Origin: DATNIB01 sp035604685
GTDB lineage: Bacteria > Actinomycetota > Acidimicrobiia > Acidimicrobiales > RAAP-2
Assembly: GCA_035604685.1 (NCBI GenBank)
Contig: DATNIB010000049.1
Location: 37,060 to 101,059, forward strand
Reading direction: 5' to 3'
Length of the DNA: 64,000 nt
Shown: piece after piece, positions 36,429 to 46,049 of the stretch
How the letters are laid out: every line of letters begins with the position of its first letter
Position numbering within the stretch: the first letter of the stretch is position 1
Made by a program: the position numbers and the translations under genes
The notes under the pieces: generated by a model
What the model saw: only the letters and a program-made list of their open reading frames with translations
What the model was told of the DNA's origin: nothing
Database searches by the model: none

Positions 36429-37400
36429 TCAGCGCAGCTGGTTGCGCAGGGACGCCAGATCGGCCTCGACCATCATGGCCACGAGGGCCGGGAAGTCGAC
36501 CTCGCGCTTCCAGCCGAGGACCTCCTTCGCCCGCGTCGGGTCGCCGACGAGCTGGTCGACTTCGGCCGGGCGCATGAACTTCTCGTCGACCACCACATGG
36601 GCTTCCCAGTCGAGGTCGGCCGCGCCGAACGCGAGCTCGCACAGCTCGCGCACCGAGTGCGTCTCCCCGGAGGCCACCACGAAGTCGCTCGGCACGTCCT
36701 GCTGGAGCATGAGCCACATCGCCCGGACGTAGTCCGGCGCGTAACCCCAGTCGCGCTGGGAGTCGAGATTGCCGAGGCGGAGCTCCTGGTCCAGACCGAG
36801 CTTGATGCGCGCCACCGCGTGGCTGACCTTGCGCTCGACGAACTCCAACCCGCGGCGGGGGCTGCCGTGGTTGAAGAGGATGCCCGAGGCGGCGAAGAGG
36901 CCGTAGCTCTCCCGGTAGTTGACGGTGATCCAGTGGCCGTAGACCTTGGCCACCCCGTAGGGGCTGCGGGGATAGAACGGCGTGGTCTCGCGCTGGGGGA
37001 CCTCTTGGACCTTGCCGAACATCTCCGACGAGCTGGCCTGGTAGAAGCGGATGTCCGGGTCGACCATGCGGATCGCGTCGAGCATGCGAGTCACGCTCAG
37101 GGCGGTGGTCTCGCCGGTGAGCACCGGCTGGGTCCACGAGGTCTGCACGAACGACTGGGCCGCCAGGTTGTACACCTCGTGGGGCCGGTGGTCGCGCAGG
37201 ACCGCGATGAGGGAGGCCTCGTCGAGGAGGTCCCCGCCGGCCAGCGTCAGCTGGTCCTGGATATGGGCGATCCGCTCGAAGTTGACGGTGCTCGAGCGCC
37301 GCACCATGCCGATGACCTCGTAGCCCTGCTGGAGGAGGAACTCGGCCAGGTACGACCCGTCCTGGCCGGTCACCCCGGTGATCAGCGCCCGCCGAGCCAT
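36429..37400 (-). CDS. gmd: GDP-mannose 4,6-dehydratase
   Basis: A 323-residue extended SDR making GDP-4-keto-6-deoxy-mannose, the precursor of GDP-fucose, rhamnose and related surface sugars. Features: ALITGVTGQDGSYLAEFLLQ (NADP motif), VYNLAAQSFVQTSW, FYQASSSEMFGKVQE, YGVAKVYGHWITVNYRES (YxxxK) and FNHGSPRRGLEFVERKVS. It stands alone without the usual gmer/fcl reductase. It diverges from a glycosyltransferase, which suggests surface glycan work. A TACCTT hexamer ends 9 bases before ATG 37400. Confidence 0.93.
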   Translation of the reverse strand: MARRALITGVTGQDGSYLAEFLLQQGYEVIGMVRRSSTVNFERIAHIQDQLTLAGGDLLDEASLIAVLRDHRPHEVYNLAAQSFVQTSWTQPVLTGETTALSVTRMLDAIRMVDPDIRFYQASSSEMFGKVQEVPQRETTPFYPRSPYGVAKVYGHWITVNYRESYGLFAASGILFNHGSPRRGLEFVERKVSHAVARIKLGLDQELRLGNLDSQRDWGYAPDYVRAMWLMLQQDVPSDFVVASGETHSVRELCELAFGAADLDWEAHVVVDEKFMRPAEVDQLVGDPTRAKEVLGWKREVDFPALVAMMVEADLASLRNQLR

Positions 37401-37477
37401 CGCCCGTCAAAGGTACTCGACGGGCTCCGGCGGCCCTTCCGGGCCCAGGTCCGGACTCGGGCGGCGGGTCGTCCGCC

Positions 37478-37483
37478 TAGTCT
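37478..37483 (+). promoter_or_regulatory. -10 element for a probable leaderless mRNA (glycosyltransferase)
   Basis: TAGTCT ends exactly 6 bases before ATG 37490, with no Shine-Dalgarno sequence. Confidence 0.5.
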
Positions 37484-37489
37484 CGCCCG

Positions 37490-38572
37490 ATGCCCACCGC
37501 GGCCCTCGTGTCGTACCGCCTGGGTGGCCGCGACGGCGTCTCGATCGAGGCCGAGAAGTGGCGATGGGCACTGGGCGAGCTGGGCTTCGCGGTCTCGACG
37601 GTGGCGGGCGAGGGCCCGGTCGACCACCGCATCGACGGGCTCGCCATCGACGACGAGGGGCCGCCCGACCACGAGGGGCTCGTCGCGGCCCTCGACGGGG
37701 TCGACCTGGTGGTGGCCGAAAACATCTGCTCGCTCCCGCTGAACCCGCGCGCGTCGGTCGCCGTCGCCCGGGCCTGCCGCGGCCGCGCCGCCGTGCTGCA
37801 CCACCACGACCTGCCCTGGCAGCGGCCGCACCTGGCGCAGTACGCGGTGGCGGATGACCCGGCCTGGCGGCACGTGACCGGGAACGAGGCCAGCCGAGCG
37901 GAGCTGGCCGAGCGCGGGGTGGCGGCCACCACCATCTACAACACCTTCGACACCCACCCCGAGCGGGGTGACCGGGAACGGACGCGCGCCGGCCTCGAGG
38001 TCGGCCGCGACGAGGTCCTGGTGCTGCAGCCGACGCGCGCACTGCCGCGCAAGAACGTGACCGGCGGCATCGCGCTGGCCGAGGCCCTCGGCGCCACCTA
38101 CTGGCTCCTCGGCCCGGCCGAGGACGGCTTCGGCCCCGAGCTCGAACGGCTGCTCACAACGGCGCGCTGCCGGGTGCTGCACGGCCCGGGCGAGACGGCC
38201 GCCCGCGAGCGCGTGGAAGACGCCTACGCCGCCTGCGACGCGGTCGTCCTGCCCTCCAGCGTGGAGGGCTTCGGCAATCCGGCCGTCGAATCGGCGGTCC
38301 ACCGCAAGCCGCTCTGCATCGGGCCCTACCCGGTGGCCCGGGAGCTAGCCCAATTCGGCTTCGAGTGGTTCGCCCTGGACGAGCCCGGCCGCCTGGCCCA
38401 ATGGTTGGCCGACCCCGACGACCGCCTGCTCGAGCACAACTTCGGCGTGGCGCGGCGACACTTCTCGCTCGACGACCTCCCCGGGCGCCTGCGGGCCGTC
38501 CTGGCCGGCCTCGACCCGGGCCTCGGCCTCCTCGGGCCAAGCCGGGGGTGCGACACCGGCGCCGCCCAGTAA
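37490..38572 (+). CDS. Glycosyltransferase, GT4-like (GT-B fold)
   Basis: A 360-residue protein. The C-terminal half shows the GT-B donor-site pattern: VLVLQPTRALPRKNVTGGIALAEAL, YAACDAVVLPSSVEGFGNPAVESAVHRKPLC (the E-x7-E region, cited by its ends). The N-terminal half starts SYRLGGRDGVSIEAEKWRWAL, as in family 4 enzymes that modify mannosyl or other nucleotide-sugar chains. Donor and acceptor are unknown. The stop TAA overlaps the -10 element of the next gene. Confidence 0.85.
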   Translation: MPTAALVSYRLGGRDGVSIEAEKWRWALGELGFAVSTVAGEGPVDHRIDGLAIDDEGPPDHEGLVAALDGVDLVVAENICSLPLNPRASVAVARACRGRAAVLHHHDLPWQRPHLAQYAVADDPAWRHVTGNEASRAELAERGVAATTIYNTFDTHPERGDRERTRAGLEVGRDEVLVLQPTRALPRKNVTGGIALAEALGATYWLLGPAEDGFGPELERLLTTARCRVLHGPGETAARERVEDAYAACDAVVLPSSVEGFGNPAVESAVHRKPLCIGPYPVARELAQFGFEWFALDEPGRLAQWLADPDDRLLEHNFGVARRHFSLDDLPGRLRAVLAGLDPGLGLLGPSRGCDTGAAQ

Positions 38573-38575
38573 CCT
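38570..38575 (+). promoter_or_regulatory. -10 element for the TetR-family gene
   Basis: TAACCT overlaps the preceding stop codon and ends 8 bases before GTG 38584. Read-through from the glycosyltransferase gene is also possible. Confidence 0.4.
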
Positions 38576-38583
38576 GACGGCCC

Positions 38584-39234
38584 GTGCCCAGTCCGAGTCC
38601 CACCGAGAGCCCCGCCCCGCCCCGCCGCCTGGCCGGGCGCGACCGCCGACTCCAGATCGTCACGACGGCGAAGACCCTGTTCGCCGCGCGTGGGTATCGC
38701 GCCACGACGATGGACGACATCGCGCTGGCCGCCGGGATCACCAAGCCGCTCGTGTACCAGCACTTCTCCTCCAAGCGCGACCTCTATCAGGAGCTGGTGG
38801 ACTCGGTCGCCCAAGAGCTGCTCGACACCATCCACGTGGCGATGGGCCAGGCGAACGGGCCGCGCCAGCTGGTCGAGCTCGGCTTCGCCGCCTACTTCGA
38901 GCTCGCGGTCACCCACGAGGAGGCTTTCCGTCTGCTCTTCGGGCGCGACGTGCCGAAGGACGAGGAGCTGAACGAGGCGGTTCGGCGGATCGAGGACACG
39001 CTGGCCCGGGCCGTCGAAGAGCTGCTGGACGCCGGGCTCTCGCCCGACCACCGGCGACTGCTCGCCCACGCCGTGGTTGGCATGACCGAAGGGGCGAGCC
39101 GCCACTGGGTGGCGACGGCACCCACCCGCGGGAGTGGCGACCACGGGCCCGATCGCTCGGCTGCCGCGCGGCTGCTGGCGCGACGCGTGTCCGATCTGGC
39201 CTGGGCCGGGCTGCGTTCGGTGCACTCGGACTGA
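38584..39234 (+). CDS. TetR/AcrR-family transcriptional regulator
   Basis: A 216-residue regulator with an N-terminal TetR helix-turn-helix at about 25-70 (RRLQIVTTAKTLFAARGYRA; MDDIALAAGITKPLVYQHFS; KRDLYQELVDS) and a helical ligand domain. The first 20 residues are Pro/Ser-rich and likely disordered. The target and ligand are unknown; neighbours are a glycosyltransferase upstream and, convergent, a LMW phosphatase and acyl-CoA dehydrogenase. The start is GTG. Confidence 0.92.
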   Translation: MPSPSPTESPAPPRRLAGRDRRLQIVTTAKTLFAARGYRATTMDDIALAAGITKPLVYQHFSSKRDLYQELVDSVAQELLDTIHVAMGQANGPRQLVELGFAAYFELAVTHEEAFRLLFGRDVPKDEELNEAVRRIEDTLARAVEELLDAGLSPDHRRLLAHAVVGMTEGASRHWVATAPTRGSGDHGPDRSAAARLLARRVSDLAWAGLRSVHSD

Positions 39235-39253
39235 CCCCGCGTCGGTCGGTCAG
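39231..39253. terminator. Hairpin spanning both stop codons of a convergent pair
   Basis: CTGACC (39231-39236) pairs with GGTCAG (39248-39253). It includes the TetR stop (39232-39234) and the phosphatase stop (39250-39252). Confidence 0.4.
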
Positions 39254-39810
39254 CCTCCGACGAGGGTGACCAGCTCGCCGCAGAGCGACCACAGCTCGAG
39301 CGCGCAGGCCACGTAGTCCTCGACCTCGCCGCCGGCCGGATCGGCGACGTCCTCCCAGGCCTCGAGCTCCACGGCCGCCAGCCCGAGTCCAGCCACTCGC
39401 CCGCCGAGCGCGTCGGGACCGGGCGTGAGCTCGCGGCACAGCCGACGCAGGGTCGCGGTCCGGGGCGCGGCGTCGGGGTGGTGCCGGCGGACGAAGCGGA
39501 CGTGGTCCGCCTCCATGACCACCACCAGGTCGGCCCACTCGAGGTCGTCGGCCGTCAGCTGGTGGCTCCGATGGCTCGCGGCCGGAACCTCTCCCAGCGG
39601 GCCGACCGCGGCCAGCCCGGCGCGGGTGCGCATGCTCATGGGCTGGCCCTCGACCACGTGGGTGCCGGCCGTGCGCACGGCGAGCGCCAGCTTCAGATCC
39701 TGGGCGCGGCGATCGACCATGTAGCCGGCCATGACCGAGCGCGCCGCGTTCCCGGTGCAGAGCAGGAGCAGGTTGGCGTGAGGCGCCAAGGCGCGGGGCT
39801 CGACGCTCAT
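39250..39810 (-). CDS. Low-molecular-weight protein tyrosine phosphatase family protein
   Basis: A 186-residue protein with the P-loop LLLLCTGNAARSVMAGY, matching C-x5-R-S (C18, R24). The C-terminal VADPAGGE gives the DP general-acid region. The family includes protein tyrosine phosphatases and arsenate reductases; the absence of extra redox cysteines beside the P-loop favours phosphatase activity. It lies 17 bases downstream of the acyl-CoA dehydrogenase gene on the same strand. Confidence 0.85.
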   Translation of the reverse strand: MSVEPRALAPHANLLLLCTGNAARSVMAGYMVDRRAQDLKLALAVRTAGTHVVEGQPMSMRTRAGLAAVGPLGEVPAASHRSHQLTADDLEWADLVVVMEADHVRFVRRHHPDAAPRTATLRRLCRELTPGPDALGGRVAGLGLAAVELEAWEDVADPAGGEVEDYVACALELWSLCGELVTLVGG

Positions 39811-39827
39811 CCTCGGAGATGGGGGAG

Positions 39828-41042
39828 CTAGGCGATGTGGACGCCCGAGATCTTGCGGCTGATCACCAGTCGCTGGATCTCGGAGGTGCCTTCGAAGATG
39901 GTGAAGATCTTGGCGTCGCGGCTCCACCGCTCGACCGGGAAGTCGCGCGTGTAGCCGGGGCCACCCAGGATCTGGACGGCCTGCTCGGTGACGCGCACGG
40001 CGACCTCGCCAGCGAAGAGCTTGGACTGGGAGCCCTCGGCGTTCTCGAACCGCTGACCGGTGCGGCCCATCCAGGCCGCTCGCCAGACCAGCAGGCGCGC
40101 CGCGTCGATCCGGGTCTTCATGTCCGCCAGCGTGAACGCGATGGACTGGTTCTCGATGATGGCCCGCCCGAACTGTTGGCGCTCCTTGGCGTAGTCGAGC
40201 GCGAACTCGTAGGCGGCACGCGCCACGCCGACCGCCTGCGCGGCGACGTAGGGCCGCGAGGCCTCGAAGGTGGACATCGCCGCCTGTCTCCCCACGCCCT
40301 CGCCCTGTTGGGACTTGGCGAGCCGTTCGTCCAGCTTGTCCTTGCCCCCGAGCAGGCAGCGCCCCGGCACCCGACAGTCCTGGAGGACGACCTCGGCCGT
40401 GTGCGAGGCGCGGATGCCCATCTTCTGGAACTTCCGGCCCTGGCTGATCCCCGGCGTGTTCTCGGGGACGACGAAGCTGGCCTGGCCGCGCGAGCCGAGC
40501 GAGGGATCGACCGAGGCCACCACGACGTGCAGGTTGGCGAGCCCGCCGTTCGTGATGAAGGACTTGGTGCCGTTCAGCACCCACTCGTCCTTGGCCTCGT
40601 CGTAGACGGCCCGGGTCTTGAGCGAGGAGACGTCCGAGCCCGCATCGGCCTCAGAGACCGCGAACGCGGCGAGCTTCAACGCGTCGGGGGTCCCGAAGCA
40701 CTGCGGGATCCACTCGGCCTGCTGCTGGTGAGTGCCGTTGGACATGATGCCGGCCGCGGCCAGATTCGAGCCGAAGATGGCGAGGGCCAGGCCGGCGTCG
40801 CCCCAGGCCATCTCCTCCAGCACCAACGCGAGGACGATGCCGGTCGCATCGGCGAAGGCGTTGGCCATGAACTCCATCGAGTACAGGCCGAGCTTGGCGG
40901 CCTCCTCGATGATGGGCCAGGGGGTCTCCTCGCGCTCATCCCACTCGTGGGCGGCCGGGCGCATCACGCTGTCGGCGAAGTCGTGGACCCACTTCTGCAC
41001 CTGCAGCTGGTCTTCGCTGAACGCTAGAGAGAATTCGGCCAT
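39828..41042 (-). CDS. Acyl-CoA dehydrogenase
   Basis: A 404-residue FAD-dependent dehydrogenase introducing a double bond in an acyl-CoA thioester and passing electrons to ETF. Features: AFAVSEADAGSDVSSLKTRA, WVLNGTKSFITNGG, YAKERQQFGRAIIENQSIAF, QILGGPGYTRDFPVERWSRD and the catalytic-Glu region IFEGTSEIQRLVISRKI. It resembles short/branched-chain enzymes. GGAGGA precedes ATG 41042. Confidence 0.95.
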   Translation of the reverse strand: MAEFSLAFSEDQLQVQKWVHDFADSVMRPAAHEWDEREETPWPIIEEAAKLGLYSMEFMANAFADATGIVLALVLEEMAWGDAGLALAIFGSNLAAAGIMSNGTHQQQAEWIPQCFGTPDALKLAAFAVSEADAGSDVSSLKTRAVYDEAKDEWVLNGTKSFITNGGLANLHVVVASVDPSLGSRGQASFVVPENTPGISQGRKFQKMGIRASHTAEVVLQDCRVPGRCLLGGKDKLDERLAKSQQGEGVGRQAAMSTFEASRPYVAAQAVGVARAAYEFALDYAKERQQFGRAIIENQSIAFTLADMKTRIDAARLLVWRAAWMGRTGQRFENAEGSQSKLFAGEVAVRVTEQAVQILGGPGYTRDFPVERWSRDAKIFTIFEGTSEIQRLVISRKISGVHIA

Positions 41043-41093
41043 CGCCGCGCGCGTCCTCCTCGGTCCCTCTCGGGGGGCTTCCTAAGCCTATCC

Positions 41094-41110
41094 ACCCACT
41101 ACCAGTGGGT
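41094..41110 (-). terminator. Hairpin after the cold-shock gene
   Basis: ACCCACT-ACC-AGTGGGT is a perfect 7-bp stem, 9 bases beyond the cold-shock stop and 51 bases upstream of the acyl-CoA dehydrogenase start. It could end the first transcript or serve as an operator for the second. Confidence 0.5.
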
Positions 41111-41119
41111 AAGCCCTGG

Positions 41120-41329
41120 TCAGGAGCCTGATGGCCGGACGTCCTTCGCCGTGAGGCCCTTTGGCCCGTCTTCGACCTCGAATTCCACGCTCTGACCCTC
41201 TTCGAGCGCCCGGTAGCCGCTCATCGAGATGGCCGTGTGGTGCACGAACACGTCGGCCCCGCCGTCGGGCTGGGAGATGAAGCCGTAGCCCTTTTCAGAG
41301 TTGAACCACTTGACCGTTCCGGATGCCAC
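41120..41329 (-). CDS. Cold-shock domain protein
   Basis: A 69-residue single OB-fold RNA chaperone starting VASGTVKWFNSEKGYGFISQ (GTG start), with RNP1 KGYGFI and RNP2 DVFVHHTAI. AGGAGGG 9 bases before GTG 41329 fixes the start; the longer open frame adds 25 residues unlike the family. A TAGCTT hexamer (41414-41419, minus strand) predicts a leader of about 77 bases, which could carry cold-responsive structure as in other csp genes. Confidence 0.92.
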   Translation of the reverse strand: MASGTVKWFNSEKGYGFISQPDGGADVFVHHTAISMSGYRALEEGQSVEFEVEDGPKGLTAKDVRPSGS

Positions 41330-41472
41330 CGCGGCGACCCTCCTTGCCGATTCCACCCCACCTGCGCGCCGGCCCAATCCCCCGCTCAGCCCGGCCGGGC
41401 GCATTTCGCTGGAAAGCTAGCAGCACCCATGCGCGCGACAGCGGAATGGGCGACCGCGCCAACACCTTCCTT

Positions 41473-42870
41473 TCAGCGGCGCAACCGGGTCCCGCTCGGG
41501 CCGTCCTCGACCGTCCAGCCGCGGGCGACCAGCTGGTCCCGGAGCTCGTCGGCCCGGCCGTAGTCGCCGGCGGCCCGAGCGGCGTCGCGCTCGGTGGCCA
41601 GGCGTTGGGTCCCGTCGTCGAGCTCGGGGGGGGCGCTCGAGTCGAGTGCGAGGCCCAGCACCGCGCACAGGAGCGCCACCGTCCCGGCCAACGCGCCGGC
41701 CGCCACGCCGTCGCCGGCGTCGGCCAACGCGTGGGCCCGGTTGGCCGCGTCAAAGATGGCGGCCAGCGCGCCCGGGGTGTCGAGGTCGTCGTCCATGTGG
41801 CTCTCGAACCGCTCGACCTCGGCCGCCACGACGCCGCCGGCCAGCGCGGCGGACGCATCGATGGCGGCAGCGGCGAGCGTCGGGTACTCGGAGACCGAGA
41901 AGCGCTGCGCCAGCCGGTCGAGCCGGTCGAGCCCCTTCTCGGCGTCGGCGATCGTCTCGGGCGTCACCTCGATCTGAGACCGGTACTGCGAGCGTAGGAC
42001 CAAGAGACGGTAGGCGCGGGGGTCTGCGCGGTCGGCGAGCTCGGCGATGGTGGTGAAGTTGCCGAGCGACTTGGACATCTTCTCGCCGCCCATCATCACC
42101 CAGCCGTTGTGCACCCAGTGCCGCGCGAACGCCCTGCCCTGGGCAACCGCCTGGGCTCGTTCATTCTCGTGGTGGGGGAAGATCAAATCCAGTCCGCCGC
42201 CGTGCAGGTCGAAGCCATCGCCGAGCAGGTCGAGGGACATCACGACGCACTCGGTGTGCCAACCGGGTCGTCCCGGGCCGAAGGGCGAGTCCCAGGTGGG
42301 CTCGCCCGGTCGCGCCTTCTTCCACAGCGCGAAGTCGAGCGGGGAGCGCTTCTCGGGGTCGACCTCCACCCGCGCGCCCGCGCGTAGGGACTCGAGCGAC
42401 TGGCGCGCCAGCAGCCCGTAGCCGTCCACCCGTTCCACCTCGAGGTACACGCCGCTCGACGTCTCGTAGGCGACGCCGCGCCCCACCAGGTCGGACACGA
42501 GCGCCACCATGTCGGCGACGTACCCGGTCGCGTGGGGCGCGTCGTCCGGACGGAGCACGCCGAGGGCGTCCATCGCCTCCCACATACGGGTCTCGAACTC
42601 CTGGGCGACGTCGGGCTCGCTGCGGCCTTCTCTTGCCGCACGGGCGATGATCTTGTCGTCGATGTCGGTCACGTTCGAGACGTAGTGCACGTCCAGGCCG
42701 CGGAAGATGAGGTAGCGCCGCAGGATGTCGTAGACGAGGGCGAAGCGGCCATGGCCGATGTGGGGGAGGTTGTCGACGGTCAGGCCGCACACGTACATCG
42801 ACACGCGACCCGGGTCTCGCAGCTCCAGGGGTCGCACTGTCCCCGTTGCGGTGTCGTGGAGGCGGAGCAC
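41473..42870 (-). CDS. cysS: Cysteinyl-tRNA synthetase
   Basis: A 465-residue class I synthetase. The zinc-binding C28 and HIGH motif (H37-H40) lie in YVCGLTVDNLPHIGHGR; further zinc ligands are in GWHTECVVMS and FPHHENERAQ, and KMSKSLGNF completes the active site. The C-terminal helical domain (DYGRADELRDQLVARGW) shows a real CysS rather than the shorter mycothiol ligase MshC. GTG 42870 begins 6 bases after a TACCGT hexamer, so the mRNA is probably leaderless. Confidence 0.96.
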   Translation of the reverse strand: MLRLHDTATGTVRPLELRDPGRVSMYVCGLTVDNLPHIGHGRFALVYDILRRYLIFRGLDVHYVSNVTDIDDKIIARAAREGRSEPDVAQEFETRMWEAMDALGVLRPDDAPHATGYVADMVALVSDLVGRGVAYETSSGVYLEVERVDGYGLLARQSLESLRAGARVEVDPEKRSPLDFALWKKARPGEPTWDSPFGPGRPGWHTECVVMSLDLLGDGFDLHGGGLDLIFPHHENERAQAVAQGRAFARHWVHNGWVMMGGEKMSKSLGNFTTIAELADRADPRAYRLLVLRSQYRSQIEVTPETIADAEKGLDRLDRLAQRFSVSEYPTLAAAAIDASAALAGGVVAAEVERFESHMDDDLDTPGALAAIFDAANRAHALADAGDGVAAGALAGTVALLCAVLGLALDSSAPPELDDGTQRLATERDAARAAGDYGRADELRDQLVARGWTVEDGPSGTRLRR

Positions 42871-42875
42871 CCAGG

Positions 42876-42882
42876 TACGGTA
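42876..42882. promoter_or_regulatory. Shared, bidirectional -10 element for cysS and valS
   Basis: TACGGTA reads TACGGT on the plus strand (9 bases before the valS ATG) and TACCGT on the minus strand (6 bases before the cysS GTG). Only 20 bases separate the two start codons, so both promoters must overlap here. Confidence 0.55.
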
Positions 42883-42890
42883 ACCCGATC

Positions 42891-45464
42891 ATGAGTGCGC
42901 CCGATCAGAGGCCGAACAAGGCGCGGACCGTGCCCGAGCGGCCGTCGCTCGAGGGCCTGGAGGCCAAGTGGGACGCGGTCTGGGAGGCGGAGGGCACCTA
43001 CCGGTTCGACCGGAGGAGGGACCGAGCCGAGGTCTACGCGATCGACACGCCGCCCCCCACGGTCAGTGGGTCGCTGCACCTCGGCACGGTCTTCGGCTAC
43101 GTCCAGTTCGACTCGATCGCCCGCTTCCGGCGCATGTGCGGCAAGGAGGTGTTCTTCCCGGTCGGCTGGGACGACAACGGGCTACCGACCGAGCGCCGCG
43201 TCCAGAACCACTACGGCGTGCGCTGCGACCCGACCCTTCCCTACCAGCCGGGACTCGTCGTCGATCCCCAGCCCGACGGCCGGCGACCGGTGGCCCGCCG
43301 CACGTTCATCGAGCTCTGCGAGGCGCTCACCGCCGAGGATGAGCGGACGTTCGAGCAGGTCTTCCGGGACGTCGGCCTGTCGGTCGCCTGGGAGCTGACC
43401 TACACCACCATCAACGAGCGCTCGCGACGGGTGGCCCAGCGGGCCTTCCTGCGGAACCTGGCCCGGAACGAGGCCTACCCGAGCGAGGCGCCAACGATGT
43501 GGGACGTCGACTTCCAGACCGCGGTGGCCCAGGCCGAGATGGAGGACCGGCCGACCACCGGCGCCTACCACCGGCTGGCGTTCCACCGCGCCGACCGCTC
43601 GGTCGTCGAGATCGATACGACGCGACCCGAGCTGCTGGCGGCCTGCGTGGCCGTGGTCGTCCATCCGAGCGACGCGCGCTGGCGGGAGCTCGTCGGCACC
43701 GAGGTCACCACGCCGCTCTTCGGCGTGCCGGTCCCCGTTGTGACCCACGACCTGGCGGACCCCGAGAAGGGCACCGGCGCCGCCATGATCTGCACCTTCG
43801 GCGACTCGACCGACGTCGTGTGGTGGCGCGAGCTCGACCTGCCGCTCCGCTCGGTGGTCCAGCGCGACGGCCGGCTCCAGGCGGAGCGGCCGGAGTGGCT
43901 GACCTCCGAGGCGGCCGCCCGGGCCTGGGACGCGCTCGGCGGCAGGACGACCAAGGCCGCCCGCAGCGCGATCGCCGAGCTCCTGGCCGCGGCGGGCGAG
44001 CTGGTCGGCGAACCCCGCCCGATCGAGCACGAGGTCAAGTACTACGAGCGCGGCGACCGGCCGCTCGAGATCGTGACCAGCCGCCAGTGGTACATCCGCA
44101 ACGGCGCCCGGGACCCCCAACGCCGCGGGGCACTGCTCGAGGCGGGGCGCGCGCTTTCCTGGCACCCCGAGTTCATGCGGGTCCGCTACGAGCACTGGGT
44201 GGGCGGCCTCAACGGCGACTGGCTCATCAGCCGCCAGCGCTACTTCGGCGTCCCGTTCCCCGTCTGGTATCCGCTCGACGCCGAGGGCAACGTCGCCCAC
44301 GACGAACCGATCCCGGCCGACGAGGCGTCGCTGCCGATCGACCCGCAGTCCGAGCCGCCGCCGGGCTACACGGAGGCCCAGCGCGGGCAGCCGGGCGGGT
44401 TCGTCGGCGACCCCGATGTCATGGACACCTGGGCCACCTCCTCTCTCTCGCCCGAGATCGCCTGCGCCTGGGAGGACGACCCGGACCTGTTCTCGCGCAC
44501 GTTCCCGATGGATCTGCGGCCCCAGGGCCCCGAGATCATCCGCACCTGGCTGTTCTCGACGGTGCTGCGCAGCCAGCTCGAGCACGCGTCGCTGCCCTGG
44601 ACCGACGTGAGCATCAACGGGTGGATCCTCGATCCGGACCGCAAGAAGATGTCGAAGTCCAAGGGGAACGTCATCACGCCCACCGCGCTCGTCGCAGAGC
44701 ACGGTGCAGACGGCCTGCGCTACTGGGCCTGCCGCGGCGCCCCCGGCACCGACACGGCCGTCGACCCGGCGCAGATGCGCGTCGGCCGCCGCCTGTCCAT
44801 CAAGATCCTGAACGCCTCCAAGTTCGTCCTCTCCATGGCGGCGGCCGGCGGCCAGGTCACTGAGCCGCTGGACCGCTCGATGCTGGCCCGTTTGGCGTCG
44901 GTCGTGACCGCCGCCACCGCCGCCTTCGAGGCCTACCAATACCACCAGGCCTTGGATGTGACCGAAAGCTTCTTCTGGTCGTTCTGCGACGACTACTTGG
45001 AGCTGGTCAAGTCCCGCGCCTACGGGGAGGCGGCCGGGCCCGCCGGACCGACCGAGTCGGCGCGGGCCGCCTTGGCCCTGGCGCTCTCCACCCTCTTGCG
45101 GCTCCTCGCGCCCTTCCTCCCGTTCGTCACCGAGGAAGTGTGGAGCTGGTGGCAGGACGGCTCGGTCCACCGGGCGGCGTGGCCGGGCGCCGACGAGCTC
45201 GGGGGCGGCGCCGACGACGACGACCCCGTCCTGCTCGACGTGGTGGCCGAGGCGCTGGCGGCGGTCCGGCGGACCAAGACCGCCGAGAAGCGGTCGCTGC
45301 GGGCGCCCGTGGCGCGCCTCGAGATCGTGGACACCCCGGCCCGGTTGGCCGCCGTGCGCGCCGCGGAGGGGGACCTCCGCCAGGCGGGGAACGTGGGCGA
45401 GCTGGTGCTGGTCGAGGGAACGGATCCGAGCATCGTCGTCGAGCTGGCTCCCGAGGTGGCCTGA
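42891..45464 (+). CDS. valS: Valyl-tRNA synthetase
   Basis: An 857-residue class I synthetase. The HIGH-type motif is H63-LGT in TVSGSLHLGTVFGYVQFDS, with Thr in place of the last His, as in related actinobacterial enzymes. VGWDDNGLPTERRVQNHYGV follows, then the editing domain, and KKMSKSKGNVITPTALV holds KMSKS (586-590). The C-terminal anticodon domain ends with a basic segment and no long coiled coil. The length and motifs match the actinobacterial ValS type. ATG 42891 is set by the conserved N-terminus and the shared -10 element. Confidence 0.96.
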   Translation: MSAPDQRPNKARTVPERPSLEGLEAKWDAVWEAEGTYRFDRRRDRAEVYAIDTPPPTVSGSLHLGTVFGYVQFDSIARFRRMCGKEVFFPVGWDDNGLPTERRVQNHYGVRCDPTLPYQPGLVVDPQPDGRRPVARRTFIELCEALTAEDERTFEQVFRDVGLSVAWELTYTTINERSRRVAQRAFLRNLARNEAYPSEAPTMWDVDFQTAVAQAEMEDRPTTGAYHRLAFHRADRSVVEIDTTRPELLAACVAVVVHPSDARWRELVGTEVTTPLFGVPVPVVTHDLADPEKGTGAAMICTFGDSTDVVWWRELDLPLRSVVQRDGRLQAERPEWLTSEAAARAWDALGGRTTKAARSAIAELLAAAGELVGEPRPIEHEVKYYERGDRPLEIVTSRQWYIRNGARDPQRRGALLEAGRALSWHPEFMRVRYEHWVGGLNGDWLISRQRYFGVPFPVWYPLDAEGNVAHDEPIPADEASLPIDPQSEPPPGYTEAQRGQPGGFVGDPDVMDTWATSSLSPEIACAWEDDPDLFSRTFPMDLRPQGPEIIRTWLFSTVLRSQLEHASLPWTDVSINGWILDPDRKKMSKSKGNVITPTALVAEHGADGLRYWACRGAPGTDTAVDPAQMRVGRRLSIKILNASKFVLSMAAAGGQVTEPLDRSMLARLASVVTAATAAFEAYQYHQALDVTESFFWSFCDDYLELVKSRAYGEAAGPAGPTESARAALALALSTLLRLLAPFLPFVTEEVWSWWQDGSVHRAAWPGADELGGGADDDDPVLLDVVAEALAAVRRTKTAEKRSLRAPVARLEIVDTPARLAAVRAAEGDLRQAGNVGELVLVEGTDPSIVVELAPEVA

Positions 45465-45535
45465 TCGGGCATACCCGGGTGGCCGGGGACGTTGCACGAC
45501 AGGACCGGCGCTGCGCCGGACACGAGGAGGCGGAT

Positions 45536-45994
<459 letters not shown>

Positions 45995-46049
45995 GGGACG
46001 CCGCCATCACCCTCCTGTAGGAGGAGATCTCGATCGCGAGCCCGGCGCG

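Noticed and set aside
41473..42870. Possible mycothiol ligase MshC instead of CysS
   Set aside because: The C-terminal anticodon-binding region and 465-residue length fit CysS; MshC is shorter and lacks it.
43182..45497. 771-codon open frame on the minus strand
   Set aside because: Antisense to valS, which has all synthetase motifs.
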